Of a DNA stretch of 64,000 nt, positions 42,007 through 52,886 are shown one piece after another (position 1 is the stretch's first letter; each line of letters opens with the position of its first letter). Origin of the DNA: Salmonirosea aquatica (GTDB lineage: Bacteria > Bacteroidota > Bacteroidia > Cytophagales > Spirosomataceae). Made by a program: the position numbers and the translations under genes. The stretch covers positions 4,128,501-4,192,500 of the forward strand of contig NZ_WHLY01000002.1 of NCBI RefSeq assembly GCF_009296315.1, in the 5' to 3' direction. Below the pieces are notes generated by a model. That model worked only from the letters and a program-made list of their open reading frames with translations, was not told the origin of the DNA and made no database searches.

Positions 42007-44100
42007 ATGGCAACTGAAAATACGTCCCTTTTCCAACGGGACCTCGTGCTGGAAGCCGGAAAACAGGCTATTATTAAATTGAATCCCGCCCGAATGTACC
42101 GCAATCCGGTCATGTTCACGGTGGAGATAGGTACTTTTATCATGCTGGGCGTCTGCCTGTGGATTCTGGCCGGGGAGCAGTCGCAGGGTACTTTGGGCTA
42201 CAACCTGGCGATCTTTACGATTCTTCTGCTCACGCTGTTGTTTGCCAATTTTGCCGAGGGCATCGCCGAAGCGCGCGGCAAGGCACAGGCCGATAGTTTG
42301 CGCAAAACGCGGGAAGAAACGCCCGCCCGGCGAGTGGCAGCGGGCGATACTTTGCTGGCCAATAACCCTGTGAACATCTCTTCCTCGCAGCTACGCAAAG
42401 GCGATCGTTTCCTCTGCGAGGCGGGCGACATTATCGCGACCGACGGGGAGATTGTGGAAGGCTTGGCGACTATCGACGAAAGCGCGATTACGGGCGAGAG
42501 CGCCCCGGTAATCCGGGAAGCCGATGGTGACAAAAGCAGCGTGACGGGCGGTACCAAGGTACTTTCCGACCGTATAATCGTGGAAGTGACCACGCAGCCC
42601 GGCGAGAGTTTCCTGGATAAGATGATTGCCCTGGTAGAAGGGGCCGCACGGCAGAAAACTCCCAATGAAATCGCGCTGACGATCCTGCTGGCCGGTTTTA
42701 CGCTGGTGTTCATTCTGGTAACGGTGACGCTGAAACCCTTCGCGGATTTTGCCAACACGCCCATTACCATCGCCGCTTTCATCTCGCTGTTCGTGTGCCT
42801 GATTCCCACTACCATTGGTGGCCTGCTGGCGGCCATCGGCATCGCGGGCATGGACCGCGCCCTGCGGGCCAACGTGATCACCAAGTCGGGCCGAGCCGTG
42901 GAAACGGCGGGCGACATCGACGTGCTGTTGTTGGATAAAACAGGTACCATCACGATCGGTAACCGCAAAGCCACCCACTTCTATCCCGCTCCCGGTGTTT
43001 CAGACGATTATTTTCGGGAAATCCTGGTACTTAGTTCGTTGGCCGACAATACCCCGGAGGGTAAGTCGATCGTGGAATTGGCGCGTGAGCAGACGTTGGC
43101 TCAGCCGGGCTATTCTGCCGGACGGGAAATCAGCGACGATACTTCCGGGATGACCTTCATAAAATTCACCGCCCAAACCCGCAGTAGTGGGGTCAATTTG
43201 CCCGCCGGACCGCGTGGCGAAGGACCGACCCGCATCCGTAAGGGGGCTTCGGACGCTATGCGCGACATGGTGGAAAAGAGCGGCAATAGTTTCCCCCAGG
43301 AAATAACCGAGCGCGTCAACGACATCTCGGGCAATGGGGGTACCCCGCTGGTGGTTGCGGTCAACGAAGCCGTGATCGGTGTCATCGAGTTGCAGGATAT
43401 CATTAAGCTGGGGATACGCGAGCGTTTCGATCGTCTGCGAAAAATGGGCGTCAAGACGGTCATGGTCACCGGCGACAATCCCCTGACCGCCCGCTACATC
43501 GCTGAGAAAGCCGGGATTGACGACTACATCGCCGAAGCCAAGCCAGAAGATAAATTGGAGTATATCCGCCGCGAACAGCAAAGCGGTAAGCTGGTAGCCA
43601 TGATGGGCGACGGTACCAACGACGCCCCCGCCCTGGCGCAGGCCGATGTGGGCGTGGCCATGAATAGCGGTACCCAGGCTGCCAAGGAGGCGGGCAACAT
43701 GGTGGACCTCGACAACGACCCCACCAAACTCATTGAGATTGTCGAAATCGGAAAGCAACTACTCATGACGCGGGGTACCCTCACGACGTTCAGCATCGCC
43801 AACGACGTCGCCAAGTACTTCGCCATCGTGCCCGCCCTCTTTATTTTGGCTATTCCCTCGTTGCAGGGGCTGAACATTATGCGGCTACACAGCCCGGAAT
43901 CGGCCATTCTGTCGGCGGTCATTTTCAACGCCATCATCATCCCGATTCTGATTCCGCTGGCCTTGAAAGGTGTGTCTTATAAACCCATCGGAGCCAGTGC
44001 GTTGCTGCGCCAAAACCTCTTGAAGTACGGTTTGGGTGGTATTGCGCTGCCTTTTATTGGAATCAAGCTTATTGATTTGTTGGTGGCGACAATTTTATAA
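42007..44100 (+). CDS. kdpB: potassium-transporting P-type ATPase subunit KdpB
   Basis: A 697-residue P-type ATPase, the energy-using part of the Kdp high-affinity potassium pump. The phosphorylation site is [12 protein letters not shown]; the actuator loop has TGESAPV; the hinge is [10 protein letters not shown] and [31 protein letters not shown]. All catalytic motifs are intact. It lies between kdpA and kdpC. Confidence 0.97.
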   Translation: MATENTSLFQRDLVLEAGKQAIIKLNPARMYRNPVMFTVEIGTFIMLGVCLWILAGEQSQGTLGYNLAIFTILLLTLLFANFAEGIAEARGKAQADSLRKTREETPARRVAAGDTLLANNPVNISSSQLRKGDRFLCEAGDIIATDGEIVEGLATIDESAITGESAPVIREADGDKSSVTGGTKVLSDRIIVEVTTQPGESFLDKMIALVEGAARQKTPNEIALTILLAGFTLVFILVTVTLKPFADFANTPITIAAFISLFVCLIPTTIGGLLAAIGIAGMDRALRANVITKSGRAVETAGDIDVLLLDKTGTITIGNRKATHFYPAPGVSDDYFREILVLSSLADNTPEGKSIVELAREQTLAQPGYSAGREISDDTSGMTFIKFTAQTRSSGVNLPAGPRGEGPTRIRKGASDAMRDMVEKSGNSFPQEITERVNDISGNGGTPLVVAVNEAVIGVIELQDIIKLGIRERFDRLRKMGVKTVMVTGDNPLTARYIAEKAGIDDYIAEAKPEDKLEYIRREQQSGKLVAMMGDGTNDAPALAQADVGVAMNSGTQAAKEAGNMVDLDNDPTKLIEIVEIGKQLLMTRGTLTTFSIANDVAKYFAIVPALFILAIPSLQGLNIMRLHSPESAILSAVIFNAIIIPILIPLALKGVSYKPIGASALLRQNLLKYGLGGIALPFIGIKLIDLLVATIL

Positions 44101-44141
44101 GTAGCCGCTCATTTTTTCAAAAAATTGTAATGAAATAAACT

Positions 44142-44699
44142 ATGAAAACGAACCTGATTCCCGCGCTGCGCCTGACTTTGGTGTGCGTGGTACTTTTTAT
44201 GGGTCTTTACCCCGCCCTCATCTGGGGTATCGCCCAGCTTGCCCCCAATAAGGGGAAAGGCGAGGTAGTAGCGCATAACGGCGCGACCTACTTTACCCAA
44301 ATCGGCCAGAACTTCACCACCGACCGGTACTTCAACAGCCGTCCCTCGGCGGTAAACTACAACGCCGCCGGGTCGGGCGGCAGCAACAAGGGGCCTTCCA
44401 ATCCCGAGTACCTGGCCACCGTGGCGGCTCGCGTCGATACCTTTCGGGCGCATAATCCCGGGATGGAGAAAGTACCCGCCGAACTGGTGACGGCCAGCGG
44501 CAGTGGCCTCGACCCCGACTTGTCGGTAGAAGCCGTGCTGGTGCAGATTCCGCGAATCGCCCGGGCAAGGAGCGTTTCAGAGGAATCGCTGCGCCAGTTG
44601 GCCGCGGCGCACACCGAACAACCTCTCCTGGGGTTATTTGGCCCCGAAAAAGTCAATGTATTAGCGTTGAACCTGGCTTTGGATAATTTGGCCCAATAA
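44142..44699 (+). CDS. kdpC: potassium-transporting ATPase subunit KdpC
   Basis: A 185-residue subunit with one N-terminal membrane helix (about 7-28) and a periplasmic domain. Family stretches are GQNFTTDRYFNSRPSAVNYNA, GSGGSNKGPSNPEYLA, VTASGSGLDPDLSVEAVLVQIPRIARARS. It increases the apparent ATP affinity of KdpB and completes the pump. It is 41 bases after kdpB. Confidence 0.96.
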   Translation: MKTNLIPALRLTLVCVVLFMGLYPALIWGIAQLAPNKGKGEVVAHNGATYFTQIGQNFTTDRYFNSRPSAVNYNAAGSGGSNKGPSNPEYLATVAARVDTFRAHNPGMEKVPAELVTASGSGLDPDLSVEAVLVQIPRIARARSVSEESLRQLAAAHTEQPLLGLFGPEKVNVLALNLALDNLAQ

Positions 44700-44748
44700 C
44701 TTTCGAAAAAAAACTGGCTGACCACCGCGAGTGCCAAACCTTTCTGTT

Positions 44749-45873
44749 ATGGGTGAAAAGGAACAAAATGTGCAGCGTTTCCTGGATTTGATCCAAAAAG
44801 CAAGACGGGGAAAGTTTAAAATCTACATTGGCATGAGCGCCGGCGTAGGTAAGACGTACCGGATGTTACAGGAGGCACGAATGCTGGTCAGAAGCGGCAT
44901 CGATGTGAAAATTGGCTATATCGAAACCCATAACCGCGCCGAAACGCACGACTTGCTGGACGGCCTGCCCCTAGTACCCCGGCGGCGGCTGTTCTACAAA
45001 GGGAAAGAGCTGGAAGAAATGGACGTGCAGGCTATTATCAATCTGCGACCGGAAGTCGTGATCGTCGATGAACTGGCCCACTCCAACATTGAGGGAAGTA
45101 AAAATGAGAAGCGCTGGCAGGACGTCGTCGAGATTCTGGAGGCGGGTATCAACGTGATCAGTGCGGTCAATATCCAGCACATCGAAAGCCTTAACGAAGA
45201 AGTGAAATGGATCACCGGCATCGAAGTGGCCGAGCGCATCCCCGACCGGATGCTGCATTTGGCCGACGAAGTCGTCAACATCGACCTGACCGCCGATGAG
45301 CTGATTGCGCGCCTGAGAGAAGGAAAAATCTATCCACAGGATAAAATTCAGCGCGCGCTCACCCATTTCTTTCAGCCCGATCGTATCTTACAGCTCCGCG
45401 AACTGGCTCTCAAAGAAGTGGCACGACAGGTCGAACGAAAAGTGGAAAAGGAGGTACCCCGTGGAGAAATGGGACGCCACGAACGGTTTATGGCCTGCAT
45501 CAGCAGCAATGATAAAACGGCCCGGGCCGTGATCCGGAAAACTGCGCGGCTGGCAAGCTATTACACCAGTCATTGGCTGGTACTGTATGTGCGCACGCCC
45601 CGCGAAAGCAATGACCGCATTCCGCTCGACCGGCAGCGGCATCTGATCAACAATTTCAAGCTGGCTACCAGCCTGGGCGCTGAGGTAGTTGTGGTAGAAA
45701 AGCGCGACATATCCACCGCGATCATTGAAGAAGCCGAACACCGCCAAATTACCACCATCTGCTTGGGAAAGCCTCACCTGAGCCTGCTGCGGGTGATTGC
45801 GATGACCAGTCTTTTCAATGATTTACTCAAAAAACTCAATACTACGGACATTGACGTAGGCATTCTTTCCTGA
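44749..45873 (+). CDS. kdpD: stand-alone KdpD sensor module (KdpD N-terminal and USP domains)
   Basis: A 374-residue cytoplasmic protein equal to the N-terminal part of KdpD: the KdpD domain with Walker A GMSAGVGKTYRM and Walker-B-like VIVDELAHSN (about 20-230) and a universal-stress-protein-like domain (about 250-370, RFMACISSNDKTARAVIRKTARLAS). The four membrane helices and the kinase of Escherichia coli KdpD (about 895 residues) are missing; a separate kinase gene follows with a one-base overlap (TGATG). The frame is open six codons upstream to a GTG at 44731, which may be the start; I prefer the ATG. Confidence 0.9.
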   Translation: MGEKEQNVQRFLDLIQKARRGKFKIYIGMSAGVGKTYRMLQEARMLVRSGIDVKIGYIETHNRAETHDLLDGLPLVPRRRLFYKGKELEEMDVQAIINLRPEVVIVDELAHSNIEGSKNEKRWQDVVEILEAGINVISAVNIQHIESLNEEVKWITGIEVAERIPDRMLHLADEVVNIDLTADELIARLREGKIYPQDKIQRALTHFFQPDRILQLRELALKEVARQVERKVEKEVPRGEMGRHERFMACISSNDKTARAVIRKTARLASYYTSHWLVLYVRTPRESNDRIPLDRQRHLINNFKLATSLGAEVVVVEKRDISTAIIEEAEHRQITTICLGKPHLSLLRVIAMTSLFNDLLKKLNTTDIDVGILS

Positions 45874-47609
45874 TGAAAATAAAAACCAAACTTTCGCTCG
45901 GTGTCGGATTGCTGCTTTTGCTGATCGTGACCGTCACTTTTGTCAGCGGAAAGTACATTCGCGACCTGCGGAACGACACCGAAAACATCCTCCGCGCCAA
46001 TTACAAGACGCTGGACTATGCCCGGAACATGATGATCGCCCTGGACGAACCAGATCTGGAGCACTTTTCGTCCCGGGACTTTGAGGAGAACCTCGCCCGG
46101 CAGGCAGGCAATATCACCGAACCCGGCGAGGCCGAAGCGACTCGCCAGCTGGTCGCACATTTTCAAGCTTTGAAGGAAAGTCTGTCCAGCGACTCGCTCC
46201 GGCGGCTGGTGCGGCGTGATTTGTCAGACATTATGGGGCTGAACATGCGGGCGATCGTAGCCAAAAGTGATCAGGCCAGAGCTACTGCCGAAACGGCCAC
46301 ATCGGCCATTGCCTTCACCGGTACCATCTGTTTGCTGATAGCCCTGGTGCTTTTGGTCAATTTGCCCGGCAACATTGCCAATCCCATTCGTGAGCTTACC
46401 GGAAGCATTCAGCAAATCGCGGCTAAAAACTACGACGAGCGCGTCCATTTCGAAAGCCACGGAGAATTCGGCGATCTGGCGCGGTCGTTCAACACCATGG
46501 CTGAGAAGTTGCAGGAGTTTGACAGCAGTAGCCTGGCCGATTTGCTCTATGCCAAAAAGCGGAGTGAAGCTCTCATCGAGCACATGGAGGAGCCCGTGAT
46601 TGGGCTAGATGAAAATCAGGTGATTCTGTTTGCCAACCGCAATGCCCTGCAGGTACTGGGCATGGCCAAAGAACAGGTGGTAGGTCGCTCGTCGAAGGAT
46701 ATTGCCAAAGTCAACGACCTGATGCGGGCGCTGACTGACGACCTGTCGGCTGAAACGCGTTCGGAACCGAAGGAAGCGCCTGCCCCGCTAAAAATTTTCA
46801 AGGATAACCGGGAAAGCTATTTCGAAAAGGAAATCGTGGGGATCCAGGTGGTTCCTACGGGCGAAAGGAAGGAGCAATCCAGGGGGCACGTGATTCTATT
46901 GAAAAATGTGACGCTTTTCAAAGAGCTGGATTACGCCAAAACCCATTTTCTGGCGACCATTTCCCACGAATTGAAAACGCCGATTTCTTCCATCAAATTG
47001 AGCCTGCAGCTCCTGCAGAACCCGGTGACGGGTACCATCAACGACGAGCAGGCCCAGCTCCTCGAGAGTGTTCGTGACGACAGCGACCGGCTGCTCAGGA
47101 TTACGGGGGAGCTCCTGAACATGACTCAGATTGAAACGGGCAAAATCGAGTTGTTCATCGAACCCACCGACCCGATCAGGATTCTGGACTACGCCCTGGA
47201 AACGATCAGGGTACCTGCCGAACAAAAGCGCATGAGTCTCGTCACTCGTTTGGGCGAGTCGTTGCCACGCATTCAGGCCGATCACGATAAAACCACCTGG
47301 GTACTTACTAATTTGCTGACCAACGCCATCCGGCACTCCCCCGAGCAGAGCCGGGTAGAAATCAGCCTCGAACAAAAAGAAAACCAGCTCTTTTTTTATG
47401 TAAAAGATCAGGGTAAAGGCATCGAGGAGAGGTACTTGAGCCGCATTTTCGACCGCTATTTTCAGGTACCCGGCCATTTGAAGGAAGGGACCGGGCTGGG
47501 GCTGGCCATTTGCAAAGAGTTCATCGAAGCCCAGCGCGGACAAATCGGTGTTGAAAGTACCGTGGGCATGGGCAGCACCTTTTATTTCTGGCTGCCTGTA
47601 GGTAGGTGA
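45873..47609 (+). CDS. HAMP-PAS sensor histidine kinase of the Kdp block
   Basis: A 578-residue inner-membrane kinase. Two helices (about 6-28 and 145-169) enclose a periplasmic sensor region of about 115 residues; then HAMP (about 165-220), PAS (about 235-340, IEHMEEPVIGLDENQVILFANRNALQVLG), HisKA with the phosphorylated histidine in SHELKTPISSIK, and HATPase with TNLLTNAIRHSP, DQGKGIEERY and GTGLGLAICKEF. It overlaps the KdpD module gene by one base, so the two act together. There is no DUF4118 membrane domain as in KdpD. The likely partner is the NtrC-type regulator upstream of kdpF; no KdpE is seen. Confidence 0.93.
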   Translation: MKIKTKLSLGVGLLLLLIVTVTFVSGKYIRDLRNDTENILRANYKTLDYARNMMIALDEPDLEHFSSRDFEENLARQAGNITEPGEAEATRQLVAHFQALKESLSSDSLRRLVRRDLSDIMGLNMRAIVAKSDQARATAETATSAIAFTGTICLLIALVLLVNLPGNIANPIRELTGSIQQIAAKNYDERVHFESHGEFGDLARSFNTMAEKLQEFDSSSLADLLYAKKRSEALIEHMEEPVIGLDENQVILFANRNALQVLGMAKEQVVGRSSKDIAKVNDLMRALTDDLSAETRSEPKEAPAPLKIFKDNRESYFEKEIVGIQVVPTGERKEQSRGHVILLKNVTLFKELDYAKTHFLATISHELKTPISSIKLSLQLLQNPVTGTINDEQAQLLESVRDDSDRLLRITGELLNMTQIETGKIELFIEPTDPIRILDYALETIRVPAEQKRMSLVTRLGESLPRIQADHDKTTWVLTNLLTNAIRHSPEQSRVEISLEQKENQLFFYVKDQGKGIEERYLSRIFDRYFQVPGHLKEGTGLGLAICKEFIEAQRGQIGVESTVGMGSTFYFWLPVGR

Positions 47610-47709
47610 TGTTAACCCAACTGGATCGAGAGCTAACATGAAGTGTGGATGTAAGGTACCTTTGGCTAGGTTTGGACTATCACCCTGTCGAGTACCTCTT
47701 GTCGCTTAT

Positions 47710-50697
47710 TTAGTTCAGGCTTTCCAGATAGGACACAAGGTCAATCAATTCCTGCTGGGAGAGAACTTCACCAAACGGAGGCATCATAGATTGAGGTACC
47801 TTGGTTTGGGAAATAATGCTGGTTTTCGGTATAGTTTGGGTTAGGCCGCCGGGGAGTTTCAGAACAACCTCCTGATTCGATTCACTGTTGATCAGGCCCA
47901 TCAACTGACCCTCGCTTCGAGTTTGGATCAGGTAAGTTTCGTATCCTTGATTGATGCCCTCATCGGGATACAGAATGGCCCGGAACAGGCTTTCCTTCGG
48001 TAGCTTGGCGCCGATTTTGGAGAGTTCTGGTCCGAACAGGACACCCGATCCGCGCACCCGATGGCAGGCCTGGCAATTCTGAGCAAAAATTGTTTTCCCC
48101 CGATCAGGTACCCCCTTCGCACTGACCAGCAAATAGATGGGATCGAGCGGCTCGCCGTTTCGGGCGGCCGGTTTGGGTAAGTAGTTGGCGGCTTCGCGCT
48201 TGATCTCATTGCGGTAAGCACTGAATAATACACTAGCCGCGCTGGGTTTCAAGACTTCGGGGAAGGTCTTTTTCTTAACCTCATCCAGCAAATAACGTTC
48301 GCCCACCCAGGTACTGCCCAGCACCCGGGTAGCTTTTTTTCGGAGTTCCACCGGTCGGACTTCGTTCAGCATCGTCTCCCGCAGCAACGCCAGGGCGTCG
48401 GGACTGCCATTTCCCTGCAAGGCAGTCATGATAGCCCGAGCCGTTGAATCATCCTGCATTTGTTTTTGGATGTATTCTTTCCCGCCAAACCGCCACAGCA
48501 GCTGCAAAGCCTCGACCCCTACCTGACGTTCTGCACAACACCGGACCAGATTCAGGAGCTGGCTCTTCTGATCGGAACGATTGAATTTATCGACCAGATG
48601 CACGTAACTTTCCGTTTGACCCGCCGTAGCCAAAGCCGTTTCAATCGCCCGATCGAGCATCGGAGTCCGGACCAAGGACTTGCTGTCCATGTGCTCAAGA
48701 GCCAGTCGTTGAACATCAGGGCGGGGATCGGCCAGCAGCGATAACAGTACCTTATTTTTGGTCGGGGAATTATGGAAGTCGAAAGCCCGGAAATAACGCA
48801 GCGTTTCGGCTACATCGGGTGTCTCCCGAATCAGTTGGGCCAGCATCGGCAACGCCTTCGCCGAGCGGATCCGCCAGACAATATCGCGCCCCGCCGGGGT
48901 ATCCCACTTGTTATCGACTTTCCGTAGCCAAGCCTCGAAACAGGCGTCGGCATTAAGATCGGAGCCGATTCCCAGGGCCTCAAGGTACCAGCGGTCGCTA
49001 CCCGTGTGCTGAATGGCCAGCGTCGCCCACGACTCGGCCGCTTCGGTGGTTTTGAGAGGCCGCAGGGCAATGGCCCACTCACGCCGTACCTCCGGGGCAG
49101 GATCTTTTGCCAGTTTGGCGAAAAGTAAAAATGGAAAAACAGGTAGCTGCCGCGCGGCTCTCAGGGCAGTAATGCGAATATCAGGATTCGACTCCCCAAG
49201 GGCGAGGGTCAGGTGCGAGGTACCTTTGTCTTCCAGCTGCGCCAGTAACCACAACGCCCTGGCCTGCCAGATTGGATTGCCCGAATGATACAGTTTCTCC
49301 AGTACGGTTTCTGCCGAGGTACCTGCTTTCTTCAAACTACTCCAGGCTTTTCGGCGCGCCGCCCAGTTGGGGCTTTTCAGGGCTTCGGCTGCCGCTTCAT
49401 AGGTGTCGAAACGTAGCTTGGGTACCCGATATGCCCGGTTATTCCCGTAGCTGATGCGGTAAATCCGGCCTTTGTCGGCATCGGCTGCTGTGCCTCCCCC
49501 AATGCCGGGATCGTACCAGTCGGCCACCAGCACCGATCCATCGGGTGCTACACTCACATCGATCGGACGGAACCACCGATCACTACTTTTTAATACCTCT
49601 TGAATAGTGGCGCGGTACCCTGCGCCCTCTTTTTGAAGGTGGTAAGTCCGCACCACATTGTGCAGGGCTTCAGCGTGGATCAGTTGCCCCCGGTAGGACG
49701 ATGGCCACTGCTCTCCTTCGTAAAAGCAAAGACCGGCCGGGGAGCCAGACCCGGTGATCAACACATTGGGGACCACACCAGGGTCGTTCTGATGCCAGTG
49801 GCGTTCGGGGATAGTCTTTTCAAGATTCGTCCGGAAAGTAGTCCAGGCGGCACCGGTCATTTCGTCGGCAAACCCATAGTTTCCGTATTCCAGCACGTAG
49901 TTGATACGGACCGACTCATTACCATCGTCGTCATTGTCGGACACCCAGAGATTACCGTACGAATCGAGCGCAGGCTCGTAGTGGTTCCGGAAGTTATGAG
50001 CGATGGTTTCCAATTGGCTGCCATCGGGATTGCAGCGCAGAATCAGGCCATTCCAATACGGTTTTCCTTTTCCGTTGACCGGATTTCCGGCCTTATCCAG
50101 CACGGGGGTACCCTGCTTGTCGAGTACTTCACCGCCGTGGTTGCCCATCGAGAAATATAGCTTGCCGTCGGGTCCCCAGAAGGGCGCGTGGATACCGTGG
50201 TCACGCGCGCCAAAACCCGAAAACAGGGTATCGATGCGGTCGGCCCGGTCGTCGTGATCAGTATCGAAAAGCATCAGGAGGTAGGGGGCCTGGGCCAGAT
50301 ACACCCGGTCTTCACCCAGCAACAATCCCATGGGTGATTTCAGACCGGGATGTTCAAAAAAAACGGTTCGCTTATCCGCTTTTCCATCGCCGTCGACATC
50401 TTCCAGAATGACGACTTTATCGCCTTTTTTATCGAACTCAGCGGGTGCTACGTCATAGTTGTGCGACTCGGTCACCCAGACCCGCCCGCGCTCATCGACT
50501 TCCAGGTTGGTCGGGTTGGTTACCAGGGGTTCCGCGGCGAACTGCTGCACGATGAATCCGGCAGGTACCTGCATCGTGTCCGCATCGGATTTTGCGTGGT
50601 GCGGCGCAGGTACCTCAACGACAAAGCCACTGAGGCAAACCAGCAGGCAAATGATGCAGAACCCCACTATTTGATAGTTAACCCTCATGAAGTTCAT
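47710..50697 (-). CDS. PVC-type heme-binding CxxCH protein (membrane-bound dehydrogenase domain)
   Basis: A 995-residue exported protein. After a signal or anchor (about 8-27) comes a propeller dehydrogenase-like domain (about 35-400, GFIVQQFAAEPLVTNPTNLEVDERGRVWVTE, then SMGNHGGEVLD), a HEAT-like helical region with repeated AALRAARQL-type units (about 420-800) and a C-terminal cytochrome c domain with CQACH near residue 874. This build is known from Planctomycetes and Verrucomicrobia and also from Bacteroidota glycan loci. It probably oxidises a sugar or polyol and passes electrons to heme. Its start overlaps the stop of the next upstream gene by four bases. Confidence 0.9.
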   Translation of the reverse strand: MNFMRVNYQIVGFCIICLLVCLSGFVVEVPAPHHAKSDADTMQVPAGFIVQQFAAEPLVTNPTNLEVDERGRVWVTESHNYDVAPAEFDKKGDKVVILEDVDGDGKADKRTVFFEHPGLKSPMGLLLGEDRVYLAQAPYLLMLFDTDHDDRADRIDTLFSGFGARDHGIHAPFWGPDGKLYFSMGNHGGEVLDKQGTPVLDKAGNPVNGKGKPYWNGLILRCNPDGSQLETIAHNFRNHYEPALDSYGNLWVSDNDDDGNESVRINYVLEYGNYGFADEMTGAAWTTFRTNLEKTIPERHWHQNDPGVVPNVLITGSGSPAGLCFYEGEQWPSSYRGQLIHAEALHNVVRTYHLQKEGAGYRATIQEVLKSSDRWFRPIDVSVAPDGSVLVADWYDPGIGGGTAADADKGRIYRISYGNNRAYRVPKLRFDTYEAAAEALKSPNWAARRKAWSSLKKAGTSAETVLEKLYHSGNPIWQARALWLLAQLEDKGTSHLTLALGESNPDIRITALRAARQLPVFPFLLFAKLAKDPAPEVRREWAIALRPLKTTEAAESWATLAIQHTGSDRWYLEALGIGSDLNADACFEAWLRKVDNKWDTPAGRDIVWRIRSAKALPMLAQLIRETPDVAETLRYFRAFDFHNSPTKNKVLLSLLADPRPDVQRLALEHMDSKSLVRTPMLDRAIETALATAGQTESYVHLVDKFNRSDQKSQLLNLVRCCAERQVGVEALQLLWRFGGKEYIQKQMQDDSTARAIMTALQGNGSPDALALLRETMLNEVRPVELRKKATRVLGSTWVGERYLLDEVKKKTFPEVLKPSAASVLFSAYRNEIKREAANYLPKPAARNGEPLDPIYLLVSAKGVPDRGKTIFAQNCQACHRVRGSGVLFGPELSKIGAKLPKESLFRAILYPDEGINQGYETYLIQTRSEGQLMGLINSESNQEVVLKLPGGLTQTIPKTSIISQTKVPQSMMPPFGEVLSQQELIDLVSYLESLN

Positions 50698-52886
50698 TGT
50701 AGTACGATTTCACCCGTTTGGGCATCCAGAAGCAGGGTGGTACCTTGCTTCAAAGGAACAGAGATGGACTTCCCGTTTTTGAGTCGGATGGTCCGGGTAC
50801 CTCCCGCTTTGGTATGCAGCAACAGCAAACCCGAATTGGCATAGGTAAAATCGTTCTGTTCGTTGTAGATATGACAACCCGCCTGTCGGAAAATTTCGCG
50901 AAAGCCATCCGTTCCATTCAGGGGCAGTCCGCAGAAAACCGAGGTGAATTCCTTTTCTTGTTTCCGGGCAATGATAACCTGGTCGGTACCTGCAAGCCGG
51001 GCCAGAGGCTGGGCGCTTTTATCCTGCACCACCACGAGGGGTTCGACCGGTCCGCTGAATGTATAGGTGTAGCCGGGTGTCAGAAAGTTAACCGATGGGG
51101 CCGGGCCAGTGGGTACGCGTTCGAGATTCATGCCCGTAAGCGTCTTGACAAAATCCAGATCCAGCCGGGTACCATTGGTATAGCCGGTCAGGTAATTCCA
51201 GATAATCGTCCGGTTGTTTTTGGCCACTTTCTTTTGAATGAAATCGCGTTGCGCATCGGTCAGGGCATACACATTCATGAATACCACCGCCTTGTACTGG
51301 TCCAGGTTCACGCGATCGAGATCGAAATCGTAAATCTGATCGCCCACCGTGCCCGACCGCAGCGCCTGTTCGATGGAATGATCGAGTACATTGACCGTGA
51401 TGGGCAGCGGGGCGGATTTCAGGTAGTAAAATACATCCTGACTCCAGACATAAAGCACGTCGGCTTCAGAATGGTAAGGTACCGTCAGCCGCTTTTCAAA
51501 GAGCTGTTTCTCAGCTTGCATGCTGGCCAGGTACCTCGGATTGTCCCACCAGCCAAAGCCTTTCTGCGGACCAAAATCGTAAAACCAGAAACCGATGCCC
51601 CGCATGAGCGGCAGCAGCGCCGACCGACGGATGATATTGGCATAGGTCGAGTCATACCGCTCGGTGTACCGGATATTTTCAAAATCATTTTTGGCGTGAA
51701 GGTACCCGTTGTCGATCTCGTCAAACCACAATTTATCATGCAGAAGCGTCGACTCGATGATGCCCCGCGAATTGCCCGAGCCACCCGCCTTGCGGCTATC
51801 GGGCCAGTAGGTTTGGGGAGCAGCGAGGTAGTCGATGTAGGGGCTGTCCAATACCTGCCGAATGAACAAATGCCCGCCTACCGTCTGCCGATTGAAAGTC
51901 ATGTGCAGGTACCCATAGAAAATACCGGTAACGATGGGCCGGGGCCAGGTATCTTTTACCAGCTTACAGAAGTAGATGGCATCGTCGGCAACCACCTGCT
52001 GCTGGGCGGTGAAATAGTCGATGGTACGCTGTTCCTGGTTGGGGTCCTTGAAAAAACCATCCTGCGTTTTGAGCCGCTCGGCGGTATTGGGTACCGTAGC
52101 ATCAGCGAGCGTGTAGGTGGTCGATTGCCAAGCTTTTTGCAACGCTTCCTTGGTTTTATATTTGGTTTTGAGCCAGTTGCGGAAGTAGGCAGTCATAGCC
52201 GGGCCCGTGTCGGGATCGTGGTCGATAAAGCCCCAGTAATGCCATTCGCCGTAGATACCCCCGGCCACGTGCATGCCGATGACGGCGTTTCCTTCGGGTG
52301 TTTTTGCCAGTTTTTGGCAAAGTTCCACCAGCTTCTCACCCGACTCCTGCTTCCAGCGGGCCGAGGCCAGGCTGGCCCGTAGCGCCGCGTGAATGTCGTG
52401 TTCTTCGTTGTGGTAGGGTGGTCCGGCCTTGAGAGTGGTATCCACGGGCGTATCGGCAAACTGCGTGCACTCCTCGGGATGGGCTTTGTTCCACCAGAAC
52501 GGCGCATTGACATGAATGCGAATGACGACGCTGGCGTCCTGACACTGGTCCAGCACCCCGCGCACCTGGTGTTGCGCCTTACGGATGTCGAGCGTGTCGG
52601 TATTGGGGTACCAGAGGTCTTCGAGCCACAAATCGACCTGAAAAAGCCGGAAGCCGATCTGGCAAAAATTATTGAGATTACGGGCAGGTACCTCTTCCCA
52701 CGACCACCGCCCTCCGTAGGCATGCGTAAGGGCATAAAAGGCGGGTACCTGCGGGGTGTCGTTCACGAACAAGGTAGGTCGCCCATTATAAGATTTCACG
52801 ACGGCCGATCTGGGTTCCTGGGCGCACAGGTCCGAAAATATCAGCAGGAGTAGAATTGGCAAAAAAAACCTCATCAATAGAATCAA
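50694..52886 (-). CDS. putative glycoside hydrolase (clan A, GH42-like), exported
   Basis: A 730-residue exported protein (signal peptide about 1-22, ending DLCAQ; an ATG four codons in is an alternative start). The middle resembles beta-galactosidase-type barrels: RIHVNAPFWWNKAHPEEC, GMHVAGGIYGEWHYWGF with a possible acid/base glutamate, and KLWFDEIDNGYLHAKND with a possible nucleophile. A later ThuA- or trimer-like domain follows (EADVLYVWSQDVFYYLK, VVFMNVYALTDAQRDFI). The family is not sure. It is translationally coupled by ATGA to the PVC-type cytochrome protein, so the two probably act on the same substrate. Confidence 0.75.
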   Translation of the reverse strand: MILLMRFFLPILLLLIFSDLCAQEPRSAVVKSYNGRPTLFVNDTPQVPAFYALTHAYGGRWSWEEVPARNLNNFCQIGFRLFQVDLWLEDLWYPNTDTLDIRKAQHQVRGVLDQCQDASVVIRIHVNAPFWWNKAHPEECTQFADTPVDTTLKAGPPYHNEEHDIHAALRASLASARWKQESGEKLVELCQKLAKTPEGNAVIGMHVAGGIYGEWHYWGFIDHDPDTGPAMTAYFRNWLKTKYKTKEALQKAWQSTTYTLADATVPNTAERLKTQDGFFKDPNQEQRTIDYFTAQQQVVADDAIYFCKLVKDTWPRPIVTGIFYGYLHMTFNRQTVGGHLFIRQVLDSPYIDYLAAPQTYWPDSRKAGGSGNSRGIIESTLLHDKLWFDEIDNGYLHAKNDFENIRYTERYDSTYANIIRRSALLPLMRGIGFWFYDFGPQKGFGWWDNPRYLASMQAEKQLFEKRLTVPYHSEADVLYVWSQDVFYYLKSAPLPITVNVLDHSIEQALRSGTVGDQIYDFDLDRVNLDQYKAVVFMNVYALTDAQRDFIQKKVAKNNRTIIWNYLTGYTNGTRLDLDFVKTLTGMNLERVPTGPAPSVNFLTPGYTYTFSGPVEPLVVVQDKSAQPLARLAGTDQVIIARKQEKEFTSVFCGLPLNGTDGFREIFRQAGCHIYNEQNDFTYANSGLLLLHTKAGGTRTIRLKNGKSISVPLKQGTTLLLDAQTGEIVLQ

